Positions 14,185 to 25,203 of a stretch of DNA of 64,000 bases are shown here, piece after piece. The DNA comes from Eledone cirrhosa (lineage: Eukaryota > Mollusca > Cephalopoda > Octopoda > Eledonidae), in assembly GCA_964016885.1 (NCBI GenBank), contig OZ024741.1, positions 28,144,956-28,208,955 on the forward strand, given 5' to 3'. The notes beneath the pieces were generated by a model, which was not told the DNA's origin, did not search any database, and saw nothing but the letters and a program-made list of their open reading frames with translations. The position numbers were made by a program, and so were the translations under genes. Numbering within the stretch: position 1 is the stretch's first letter; each line of letters opens with the position of its first letter.

Positions 14185-14700
14185 CCTCTCAAGGAAGCCT
14201 GCGCAGTGCACTATACATGTGAGTGGAGTTCCACTGAAGCAGGTGGAGAAGTTCAAGTATCTCGGGACCGTGTTCACGAGTGATGGAAGGTATGATACTG
14301 AATCAAGTGCAAGAATTGCAGGAGCTGGTGCAGTAATGCGCTAGTTTCAGCATTCAGTAATCAGAAGAAGGCAGATAGGTGTAAAAGCCAGAAGGGAGGT
14401 TGGTAAAAGCCAAACTTGCTATCTTCAATTCGGTTTTCCTACTATGGTCATGGATCTTGGGTAATGACCAAAAGAATGCGATCGCAAATACAAGCGGACG
14501 AAATGGGGTTTCTCCAAAGGGTCTTTGGAGTAATGTTACTCGATAGAGTGCGTATCTCGGAGACCAGAGAGTCGCTCCGGGTAGAATCACAGCTCCGATA
14601 CTGTGACATGTGGTTAGAATGTCTTAGGAAGGAATCGCAGGACAGGTTGGCTCGTTGCTCTGTGCCTATCGCTCGACGGCCTAAAACTGAGGAGCTGTTA
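14185..14700 (+). pseudogene. Degraded LINE reverse transcriptase C-terminal fragment
   Basis: Two reading-frame pieces in different frames are remnants of one APE/RT-type LINE protein: the first has GVPLKQVEKFKYLGTVFTSD followed by GRYDTESSARI; the second has GSWVMTKRMRSQIQADEMGF. These are post-YADD RT/thumb motifs typical of RTE/BovB-like and related LINEs. At least two frameshifts lie around 14340-14420. Non-functional. Confidence 0.75.
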
Positions 14701-14715
14701 ACAAAAACACGTCAA

Positions 14716-14843
14716 AAAACATACAATGGCTGCAGAGATCGTAGATATATACTCCCCGGATATTACGTCACACGGAGTAAAAACATACAATGGCTACAGA
14801 GATCATAGTTATATAGTCCCCGGATATTACGTCACACGGTGAC
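14716..14843. repeat. 64-bp tandem duplication
   Basis: AAAACATACAATGGCT...CCCCGGATATTACGTCACACGG occurs twice with period 64 and few mismatches, directly after the LINE remnant. Confidence 0.88.
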
Positions 14844-15177
14844 GCAACCCGCTAACCCCTACCCCACTCATAGCTCACGCATCACACTATGTCCTGTTAC
14901 TTTTCTGACACACCTCTCTCTCTATATATATAGTGGGATGAAAATGAATGTGTATGTGCATGTGTGTGTGTGTGTGCGTGCGTCCGTGTGTATGTTTGTG
15001 TATGTATGTGTCGTTGTTGTTATAATCCCATGACAATCGTCACCGAAGATATTTAGGATCAAAAGCAGTGTCGAGAGGAATTTGACGTCAAGTTACCATA
15101 GATAACATATCTATTGTATTATGTTTGCAAATTGCTTTTTTCCTTTTATATATCAAAATCGCACACATACAAATTGT

Positions 15178-15500
<323 letters not shown>

Positions 15501-15505
15501 ATATA

Positions 15506-15519
15506 TACTGTTGCTGTTG

Positions 15520-15571
<52 letters not shown>

Positions 15572-15588
15572 CAACAGTAACAGTAAAT
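15506..15588. repeat. Palindrome flanking a (TA)n core
   Basis: ACTGTTGCTGTTGCGATATA on the left and its near-exact reverse complement ATATCGCAACAGTAACAGT on the right enclose pure TA. Confidence 0.85.
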
Positions 15589-15881
15589 AAGCGTTAAGGA
15601 CTTGACTATAGTCATCATGAATTCGGGTGAGTTTCAGTGCAGTTGGCGCACTTCCTGCATCAGTATAGATTTAATATAATGGCAATAATATTAGGGATTT
15701 AGGTGAACAATATATAATTATCTACGTGGAACATATGTGATCATTGATAGACTATGTTCATACTTCTGAAGCTTCCGTTGCTCGCAGGTGAAAGGAAGCC
15801 GATAGTTGCCTTTATAATGAACTAGGAAAATGAATACGGTTTGTAAGTAGTATAAGCTTGAAAGCATAACTAGACACACAG

Positions 15882-15882
<1 letters not shown>
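15589..15882. other. No gene recognised
   Basis: Unique AT-rich sequence between microsatellites with no supported reading frame. Confidence 0.6.
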
Positions 15883-15967
<85 letters not shown>

Positions 15968-16001
15968 GTATATATATATACATATATACATATATACATG
16001 T

Positions 16002-16058
<57 letters not shown>

Positions 16059-16065
16059 CACACAA

Positions 16066-16105
<40 letters not shown>

Positions 16106-16157
16106 GCATTTACATACGTTTATGTATATATATATATACATAGATATGTGTCTATAT

Positions 16158-16239
<82 letters not shown>

Positions 16240-16240
16240 A
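15883..16240. repeat. Compound (CA)n/(TA)n/(CA)n microsatellite
   Basis: CA 15883-15964, TA-rich 15965-16150, CA 16158-16236. The long apparent ORFs on both strands are low-complexity artefacts. Confidence 0.96.
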
Positions 16241-16544
16241 CAGACAGAGCGTTAATTGCATGCTGATATCACTTCCGTGTTTGGTCTTTATGATACATGG
16301 AGCGTCAACCACCTGAAAAATATTTCTGTGACCTGACAGAGTTGTGATAACCGCCATTTTATAATGATATGCAGAAACTAAATATTTTTATACCTTTATA
16401 TTCATGACCGAGTGGTTAGCAGTTTCTCCGCAAATATGAGATCCTGTGATCAGACCCACTTTCTGATATCTTCGGTAGGTGTCTCTTACCATGTGATCGA
16501 AGTGTCAGGTAGGACATAGTCTCACAGAGACCATAGTCTAGGTA

Positions 16545-16975
16545 GGCTATTGTATCTCATAGAAGGTTTCTTGGGTGCTTTAATGATAGGGAGCCCAGTC
16601 TTATCACGTTATCGTTACAGCTCACCCCTATGTAGGTTTAGCTGGCCTTCTACAAGGTTGTACCCCATAGGAGGTTTCTTGGATGTTTTAATGATAGGAA
16701 CCCCAGTCCGATCATGTTGTTATTACAACTCACACCTATGTATTTCGCGATGTAAATGTTGTGTTTTGTTTTTGTTGTTACAGCTCAAACCTATGTAAGT
16801 TTAGTTGACCCATTATAAGGTTGTATCTCGTAGGAAGTTTCTTACGTGTTTAACCCCAGTCCTATCATGTTGTCACAGCTCACACCTATGTAGGTTTAGC
16901 TGGCCTCCTACAAGGTTGTATCTCATAGAAGGTTTCTCCAATATTTTAATGATAGGGACCCCGGTCCTATCATGG
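16545..16975. repeat. ~110-130-bp diverged minisatellite, about 4 units
   Basis: The blocks GTATCTCATAGAAGGTTTCT, TTTAATGATAGG-ACCCCAGTC, ACAGCTCACACCTATGTA and GGTTTAGCTGGCC recur four times in the same order with indels. Reading frames through it are not conserved between units, so it is not a repeat protein. Confidence 0.82.
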
Positions 16976-17880
16976 TGATGATGTAAATACGTTTATATTT
17001 TATTTCTTGTCAGGAACAGGCATACCACTGACAGGCCTAAAACCAATCTCGTTCAATTACATCTATTATAATCAGACGTGGTTTAGTGATCGGGTGAATC
17101 CCTAGGTAGAATTTGAACTCAGAACACACTGCCAGAAAAGAAAAACCTAGTTATATCATCTGCTATTTCAACAATTTCTTCGATCCTCCGTCATGAACTG
17201 ATATTTTATTCCTCAAAGTCAAAGTAGAACGTGGTATGACTTCAACTTAGAACTCCTAAAGTCATAGATATGTCTTCTGTGAATACTATCTGCGAGTGGG
17301 CAGATGCCTTAAACAGATGAAAATTTAGTAAATACATTAACAAAGTAAAGCTAACATTTGTACTGATATTAGCAACCAAGGTCCTTGTTTCAGGGGGTAC
17401 CAGGGGACAAGTCCCCCCCCACCCCACACCAACTTTTTCAAACGTCTATATTTTATTTTTTGTTTATTTTATATAATAAATTCTTTTAAAGTTTTTTTTT
17501 TTTAATATATAAAATTTAATTAGCATAAGATTTTACTTATGTGATAGGGTCCGGGAAAGGGACCATAAGCAATTTATGCTCCTTTAAGAATCAACAAATG
17601 TTGGTTTGTCCCCCTCACATTTTGAAGGCAAACGAGGCCCCTGTTAGCAACTAAAAGGTTTTCATTTCAGATTTACTTCAGCCAATTTAATTACTATTTC
17701 CAATGAACTCTTCCATCAACGGAAACTCAGTCTCCCTAGTTGTCAAGAAAATGGAGATCTTTTTATCTCTATTTAGATTCAAAATGCACTTTATTATCTC
17801 ACAGGCCTCTTCTTTAATCCTATCTTCCTGTCTGAAAAATTACGAGACGGCATACAGGACACTGTAGTTCAAGGGATAGA
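16976..17880. other. No gene recognised
   Basis: Unique sequence without a convincing reading frame. A stretch at 17090-17130 (GAATTTGAACTCAGAACACA) resembles a reverse B box of a tRNA-like SINE, but is too degraded to call. Confidence 0.55.
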
Positions 17881-17884
17881 CGTT

Positions 17885-18128
17885 TACACACACACACACA
17901 CACACACTAACACACACACAATGCACCCCCTCACACACACATACGCCCCTTCACACACACACACGCCCCCTCACACACATACGCCCCCCCTTTCACACAC
18001 ACACATACACACACACTTCAAATATAAACTTGCAATAGGTAAAATGTCAAAATATTTTAATATATAGTGAATCAAAATATGCGTACAATTAACGAAGTAA
18101 ATATAATGGGAAGAGGTTAATATATAAG

Positions 18129-18173
<45 letters not shown>

Positions 18174-18186
18174 GAGGTTTGTTCCC

Positions 18187-18210
<24 letters not shown>
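17885..18210. repeat. CA-rich, (TA)n and poly-C low-complexity run
   Basis: CACACA/CCCCTCACACA repeats 17885-18018, unique AT-rich 18019-18130, (TA)n 18131-18167 and an uninterrupted C run of about 24 at 18184-18207. Confidence 0.9.
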
Positions 18211-18217
<7 letters not shown>

Positions 18218-18360
18218 ACGAGTAAAAGTATAACGAAAAAAGATGAAATCGAAAATGAAACTGGAGTCTTTTTAAGAATATTTATTTGGTTCCTTTACCG
18301 GTTTCGCAGTTCTCATGCTTTTCAAAAGTAGAATTGAGATGGAGGGATTGTGGTTTTTCT

Positions 18361-18399
<39 letters not shown>

Positions 18400-18574
18400 T
18401 TCAAGAGTAACCAATCTTAAAGAGACAGATGGAGATAGTAGAGGAGATATGAGAGGAGAGATTGGTGAGTTAGTTAGAAGCCGAAGCGTAAAGGCATGTG
18501 CTCAATGTGCAATATGCAGTAGAAAGCAGCTAGGTGGCTGGGTTCATGCAGAAGTTAGGTGCGCAGAGCTGGAA

Positions 18575-19271
<697 letters not shown>

Positions 19272-19466
19272 ATGTATATATATATATACTCTCGGGTTTC
19301 GAATAATTGGCCACCCCCCACCCAGCTAATTAATTTTTCAGATTTTTCCAATCCTCCTCTTATTAAATTTTACTAATTTATCTCCGGTGAAATTATATTT
19401 TAAGTGGTATCATTCCTGAAATAATTAATTTTTCTTTGTACATTAAAAAAACATTACACATGACAA

Positions 19467-19653
19467 GGGTGGTCGATTGGCAGTATCGGTAGAGGGTCGG
19501 ACGCCATGCTTTGACGTATAGAGTTGCGGCCCTTGCCATTCTGAGTTCAAGTCCTGCCGAGGTTAACTTTGCCTTTCATCCTTACGGGGTCGATAAAATA
19601 AAGTACCAGTAATGTACTGGGTAATTGCTGGCCTTGTGCCAAAAGTAGAAACA
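19467..19653 (+). mobile_element. Cephalopod-type tRNA-derived SINE
   Basis: Starts GGTCGATTGGCAGTATCGGT, has the B-box-like CTGAGTTCAAGTCC, then TTTGCCTTTCATCCTTACGG, GTCGATAAAATAAAGTACCA, and ends in TTGCTGGCCTTGTGCC. Near-matching target duplications (ATTACACATGACAA before, ATTATGCATGACAA after) bound it. I recognise this SINE as abundant in octopus and squid sequence. The middle segment is slightly shorter than in the copies at 20078 and 38996. Confidence 0.85.
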
Positions 19654-20077
19654 ATTATGCATGACAAAAAAGTATATTACTAGAAATCCCATATGTTATA
19701 AAATAGATAGGATGGGTTGAGGGTCTCAATATGTAAACTAAACGACTAATTCTGGGTTTTTTTTAAATCAGCGGAGACAGCCGGGGAGAATTACCTATCC
19801 CCCCACCACTTATTTTACACCCCCGCTTATTCCAACTCTCCATCTTATTATACACCCCTACACCCCCCTATTATTTAGAACTCGAGAGTACACAAACATT
19901 TGTGGAAAAAAGTGATTTTTTAAAATCATATATATATAATTCATATGAGTGCTGTATTAGTGTACTCACGAACCGGCCCAAATTATTATAATGTATGCTT
20001 ACTCTTTACTATGCTTTTTATAAATTACAGAATAGGTAGATAAAATACTTGAGGTGGGCCTGTCAACCTTTAATAAT

Positions 20078-20293
20078 GGTTTCTTATATAGGCACAAAGC
20101 CAGCAATTCTGGAGGAGGGGAAAGTCGATTAAATCGACCCTAGTGAGTGACTGGTACTTTATTTTATCAATCCCGTAAGGATGAAAGGCAAAGTCAATCT
20201 CGGCGGGATTTGAACTCAGATCATAAAGGGCCGTAACCCTATGAAAGCATGGCGTCCGACCCTCTACCGATACTGCCAATCCACCGCTCTCGC
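20078..20293 (-). mobile_element. Cephalopod-type tRNA-derived SINE
   Basis: Reverse-oriented copy of the same family with the GTCGATTTAATCGACTTTCC middle block intact. It is flanked by a perfect 14-bp target-site duplication CAACCTTTAATAAT at 20064-20077 and 20294-20307. Confidence 0.92.
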
Positions 20294-20576
20294 CAACCTT
20301 TAATAATAAAAGCTATGCCCATTTTCACAAGAGAGAACATCTCTCACCTACCCCAAAGTAGTTGGGAGATCCCCCGTCGGGCGGGGAGAGTTGACAGATC
20401 TGCGAGGTTGATACTTCTCTCTTTCTTTGTATCCTTGCTCCCTCCCCCTCTTAGAATTGACTACACTCCTTTGGGAGAAGAGTTGTGTTAGGGTTTAATA
20501 AAATATTTTCCTATAGAACTAATAAGCTTCACAAACTCATCCAAGGGTCCGACAATAATGTGCAGCGAACTAGGTA

Positions 20577-20898
20577 CAGTGGAACCTCAGGTCACGAACT
20601 TAATTCGTCTCTGAAGGCCGTTCATCACCCGAAATGTTCAAAATCCCAAACTATTTTTCCCGTACAGTAAGAGTGACTGTATGTGAAAGGCAGATAGATA
20701 TCACCATAATAACTAACTTCACAGCAAGTGACACATTCCCGCCGATACTCCCAGGTTGTCGCCAACTGTTGTTGGTGACTTGAGTGTTCGTTACTCGAGA
20801 CACCATTCGTCAACCGAAACGTTTTGTGTTCGGAAAAATTGTTCGCGAACCGATTTGTTCGTCGTGATGAGAGGCTTTCGTGAACCGAGGTTCCACTT
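20577..20898. mobile_element. Pogo/Tigger-type mariner MITE
   Basis: The ends CAGTGGAACCTC... and ...GAGGTTCCACTT are terminal inverted repeats, each flanked by TA (20575-20576 and 20899-20900), the Tc1/mariner target duplication. The CAGTGGAACCTCGG-type end is the known signature of pogo/Tigger-derived MITEs. The 322-bp interior is non-coding and partly self-complementary near both ends (GAACTTAATTCGT on the left, GTTCGCGAACC on the right). Confidence 0.85.
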
Positions 20899-20916
20899 TA
20901 TAGATATATTCTGTGC

Positions 20917-21535
20917 ATATCGTAGTTGAGGCGGTCCCTTATTAGTTCTGTGTCGGGCGGCTCTTTATTAGTTTGGTGTCGGGCGGTCCCTTATTAGTTC
21001 GGTGTCGGGCGGTCCCTTATCATATCGTAGTTGAGGCGGTCCTTTATTAGTTCGGTATCGGGCGGCCCTTTATTAGTTCGGTGTCGGGTGGCCCTTTATT
21101 AGTTTGGTGTCGGGCGGCCCTTTATTAGTTTGGTGTCGGGCGATCCCTTATTAGTTCGGTGTCGGGCGATCCCTTATTAGTTCGGTGTCGAGCAGTCCCT
21201 TTATTAGTTCGGTGTCGGGCGGCCCTTTATTAGTTCGATGTCGGCGGTCCCTTATTAGTTCAGTGTCGGGCGGCCCCTTATTAGTTTGGTATCGGGCGGC
21301 CCTTTATTAGTTCGGTGTCGGGCGGCGCTTTATTAGTTCAGTGTCAGGCGGCCCTATATTACTATATTAGTTCAGTGTCGGGCTGTCCCTTATTAGTTTG
21401 GTGTCGGGCGGTCCCTTATTAGTTCGGTGTCGGGCAGTCCCTTTATTAGTTCGGTGTCGGGCGGCTCTTTATTAGTTCGGTGTTGGGCGGTCCCTTATCA
21501 CATCGTAGTTGAAGCGGTCCTTTATTAGGTGTCGC
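20917..21535. repeat. ~26-bp GC-rich minisatellite, ~24 units
   Basis: Consensus TTATTAGTTCGGTGTCGGGCGGTCCC repeats over ~620 bp. About 21 GTCGGGCGG-type units are interrupted three times (near 20919, 21025 and 21500) by a variant ATCGTAGTTGAGGCGGTCC unit, which gives a hint of higher-order structure. The array is markedly more GC-rich than its surroundings. Confidence 0.93.
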
Positions 21536-22216
21536 TGTAGTATGATGTGGATGTAGTAAATCTTACTAGATGTTAGCGTAGCAAAACAATGAACATGCTC
21601 TTTCATTGTTGTAACCTTTGTCATCTTTATCGTTTCTGTCATCAATTTACTGATTGGTTGGAACATCTGTTCTTCCCCTGCTATCTTACATATTAAAATA
21701 CTGTGTTTATTATGGTTTGTTGTAATAATTAACCATATTTTACTGAGAGAAACATTTAATAAATGGAGTAATTAACATCACATATAGCTTTCAGGCAGTG
21801 GCAACAGTAATTACCATGCAATTCATGTTCAACATTTATTTTAATTACACACACGTTTCAACCAGTAAAATTTTAAATATAAAACACAAATGGATGATAT
21901 TTTATAACAAACTAGATAAAGGCTTTGCTTTATAAGCACCCCATTCAGATTTTATATACATTGTGCCATCAAAAATGTTGTCAACACCACGAAAATAATT
22001 TGGTTATTGTCTTTTGAGACATTCAAGAAAAAGAATTATAACATCCTGAAATTGAATGTAGAAAAGTTGGATATAAAAATATAGTAAAATTAAAATAGGA
22101 ATAAAAACTATAAAAGAGATACACGGATAGAATCCATATATGGTGTTATAATTAGCATATAACAAATATATAAGATTAAATACAAGTACATGTGTATAAT
22201 CAATAAACAAACGTTA
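21536..22216. other. No gene recognised
   Basis: AT-rich unique sequence; short reading frames only. Confidence 0.6.
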
Positions 22217-22217
22217 A

Positions 22218-22330
22218 TGTGTGTGTGCGTTTGTGTGTGTTTGTGTGTGTGTATGTGTGCATGTGCGTGTGTTTGTGTGTGTGTGTGGGTGGGTGTCTGT
22301 GTGTGTGTTTGTGTGTGTGTGTGTGGGTGG

Positions 22331-22407
<77 letters not shown>
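22218..22407. repeat. (GT)n microsatellite
   Basis: GT run with GGGTGGGTGTCT interruptions occurring twice; THTHTH/CVCVCV frames are artefacts. Confidence 0.96.
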
Positions 22408-22409
<2 letters not shown>

Positions 22410-22575
22410 ATACATAAATATTTCCATGCCCAAAAACCAAATAAGATATAATGAGATATTTTCACTCACTACCTCCGCCTCTCTCTCCCAATTTCTCACT
22501 ATTTTAAGCAAATATTCTGTTTTTTCTGTGTATAGGGAATAACAAAAATGTGTGTACACTTCATTATTTTAAAAA

Positions 22576-22630
22576 TAAAGTACCAGTAATGCACTGGTAA
22601 ATTGCTGGCCTTGTGCCAAAAGTAGAAACA
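22576..22630 (+). mobile_element. 5'-truncated SINE tail
   Basis: Only the last ~55 bp of the cephalopod SINE remain (AAAGTACCAG...TTGCTGGCCTTGTGCC...AAACA). It is followed immediately by the target duplication of the next SINE. Confidence 0.85.
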
Positions 22631-22648
22631 ATTATTTTTAAAATGATA

Positions 22649-22864
22649 GGACGGTGGATTGGCAGTATCAGTAGAGAGTCGGACGCCATGCTTTGCAGCA
22701 TAGGGTTACGGCCTTTTATGATCTGAGTTCAAATCACGCCATGGTTAATTTTGTCTTTCATCCTTACGGAGTCGATAAAATAAAATACCAGTCACGCACT
22801 GGGGTCGATTTAATCGACTTTCCCCTCCCCCAAAATTGCTGGCCTTGTGCCTATACTAGAAATC
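22649..22864 (+). mobile_element. Cephalopod-type tRNA-derived SINE
   Basis: Full-length copy (GGACGGTGGATTGGCAG start, B-box-like CTGAGTTCAAATC, GCTGGCCTTGTGCC end) with a perfect 18-bp target duplication ATTATTTTTAAAATGATA at 22631-22648 and 22865-22882. The duplicated target includes the tail junction of the older truncated SINE. Confidence 0.93.
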
Positions 22865-22943
22865 ATTATTTTTAAAATGATACAATTTTAAATCTACAGC
22901 TATATGCATAAATATTGTTTACACATACACAAAGCCCCTCATA

Positions 22944-22946
22944 TCC

Positions 22947-23024
<78 letters not shown>

Positions 23025-23033
23025 ATATCTTTC
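22944..23033. repeat. (ATCT)n microsatellite, 5' target flank of LINE A
   Basis: About 20 ATCT units, slightly degenerate at the right end. The LINE begins directly after it. Confidence 0.95.
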
Positions 23034-23126
23034 TATCAGACGTGTGTAACTTCGCGGAGAAGTTTCCGTTAATTTATATAAGAAAAAAACGTGAGTTTTT
23101 AGTTAAATTTTATATTATTGTGTAAC

Positions 23127-23186
23127 TTGACCCCCCGTCTGAACCTTCAGGTGGTGGGTCAACTCATTTTCGCCCCTACAGGGGCG
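23127..23186 (+). promoter_or_regulatory. Paired stem-loops in LINE A 5' UTR
   Basis: Stem-loop 1 (23127-23162) pairs TTGACCC with GGGTCAA and has an inner CTGAACCTTCAG palindrome. Stem-loop 2 (23171-23186) is CGCCCC-TACA-GGGGCG minus one unpaired base. ORF1 starts 70 nt downstream. Equivalent pairs occur in LINE B and LINE C/D with different sequence. Confidence 0.65.
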
Positions 23187-23255
23187 GAATATCCATTTGA
23201 AAAATTTTTTCTCCATCGAATCTTGGAAAAAATATTGTAAAATTTTGATTACGTT

Positions 23256-25170
23256 ATGAACGCTGCGTCCAACGATAATGGTGGTGGAGAGGCGGTAAGA
23301 CTACAAAGCTCGCAGTCAACAACGTCTTCTTCACTAGATACTATAGAGATGGAAAGACGAAATGAAAATGTAAAAACGAATTCATATCCAAACAACACAA
23401 ATGACACCAAACAATTCAATGACAACAAAAATAACAGCAACACCAATAATGATGATAAAAGCAACAATGATAACAACAACAAAGAAAAAAATAAAGACAA
23501 CACCAATAACACCAGCATCAAAGACAACAACAACACCAAGGAAAATACGAATAATACCAACATCGGTGACAACAAGAATAACAACAAAATAACAACAATA
23601 ATGACAACACCAACAACACGGATTCCACAAAGAAACCAAAAATCTCCTTTGCAGAGAAAGTAAAAAAAAAGGAGGAATTGATATATCTCGACATAACAAA
23701 TGCTGAACAACTTTTAAAGGACGCTAGGAGATATGTCACTTTCGAAAAAAATGGTGCTTTCAGCATCAATTCTCCGGTAGAAATTCGCAAGGAAACTGCT
23801 CTCAAAACGATAGTTTTTAGGACAGTTTCCAATTCTACCCGAAAACCAGTCCAATTGTCACAGAAAGAAATTGAACTGGTTTTCAAAAATTCAATGAATG
23901 ATATTGCATTCATTCAAAGAAGCAAACTTTTTGGGAGTATTTCGGTACTCATGAAGGATCAATTGACGGCCCAAAATTACTCTGTGTCGCCAATTGTATC
24001 CAACCTGTACACCTTTTTCCCTACATACATGGGAAAAAGGACACAAAAGATCAGAATCACGAGTGTCACACCAAAGGTGAACATATGATGGATACTATGC
24101 GGCTTCATCAATTTTGATGAAGACAGAATACTGTCAGTAGGAAAGTTCCCCAGAGATGTATTCAATGGGACTAGCATTGAAGTTCTGGTGCAAATGAACC
24201 CAGAGCGAATAGCTATGATCCCACAACGTGTACTCCTGGACGGACTCACCTACATAAACTTTTCGGTTGAGGGTAGGCGGCCTTCATGTTACCATTGCTT
24301 TATCAGGAGTCACCTGAGGGCTTCCTGTCCTAAATTAATGAATAAAAAAAGGCTCTTCTACCGACACCCATCAAAACAACACAACCACCAACACCACCAC
24401 AAGAACAACAACACCAACATACAAAAATAACCACAACAAACACAGTCCCACCCAACCCCACTCCACCTAAAACCACTGCAAAATCACATACAGACACAAC
24501 AGCTCCCCAAAACATACACCTCCCCAATCACACAGACGATACAACAGATGAGGCTATCTCGCCATCACCCAGTGAAGACCAGGGAGAACCCCATCGCTCG
24601 AAAAGAAAGAAAAGACATCACGAAAGCAAAAAAACCAGCAAACACTACCACAAACATACAACCACCAACACAAACAACAAAAACATCACAAACAAAACCC
24701 CCACCTCCTGAAAACAAAATACCTACAACAAAACGAAAGCACACACAAGAACTACAGACAAAAACAAACACAACACAAGAAAATTACACTTACACTTACA
24801 TAAACACTGAAAACAAAACACTAATGGAGACCATCACGAACGACCCTTCGGTGAAAACCGAAGGGAAAACTTTCGCCCACTCTATTAAAAATAGCAAAAA
24901 ACTGAACCTAAAACTGATTAGGGTCCCTATACAAACTTATAGGTCCCTAAAAGAAACATTTGAGAAGGATGTGGGGAATTCCTGCGTGAAACCACTCAAC
25001 CGCGTCCTCCTCAAATGTCTCCCCACCCAGACACCCCCATCCCACCAGACCCCACCCCACCAAACATCTCCGTCCCCACCCCGCCGGAAACCACCACCCA
25101 TCCAGACAACCCCTCCAACACCCCCATGGAAATCGTGCGGCCTGGTCCCCAGGAGACGAAGGGTGAGTGA
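23256..25170 (+). pseudogene. LINE A ORF1 (nucleic-acid-binding, frameshifted)
   Basis: The start MNAASNDNGGGEA leads into a long Asn/Thr/Lys-rich low-complexity region encoded by AAC-type repeats. After a frameshift near 23660 comes a globular part (YLDITNAEQLLKDARRY...), and after another frameshift near 24088 the segment ending in a CCHC zinc knuckle, CYHCFIRSHLRASC (C-x2-C-x4-H-x4-C). The rest is Thr/Pro/Lys-rich and breaks again; the last true codons read MEIVRPGPQETKGE before TGA at 25168. The protein would bind the LINE RNA. At least three frame breaks make it non-functional. Confidence 0.82.
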
Positions 25171-25203
25171 TCTCTTTTCCTCTTTTAACTTTTCAGCACC
25201 AAC

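Noticed and set aside
16395..16520. tRNA-like A box (GACCGAGTGGTTAGC) near 16406
   Set aside because: No convincing B box or cloverleaf; too weak for a tRNA gene or a SINE call.
22108..22559. THTHTH/CVCVCV reading frames over (CA)n and (GT)n, also at 6706-6939, 13171-13479 and 15812-16357
   Set aside because: Dinucleotide repeat translation; no conserved domain or start context.
23249..23913. Hydrophobic VVLLLL-type frames on the - strand opposite LINE ORF1 (also 29062-29534 and 44353-44889), resembling membrane proteins
   Set aside because: They are complements of the Asn/Thr-rich AAC repeats of ORF1; GTT/TTG repeats translate as V/L/C runs.
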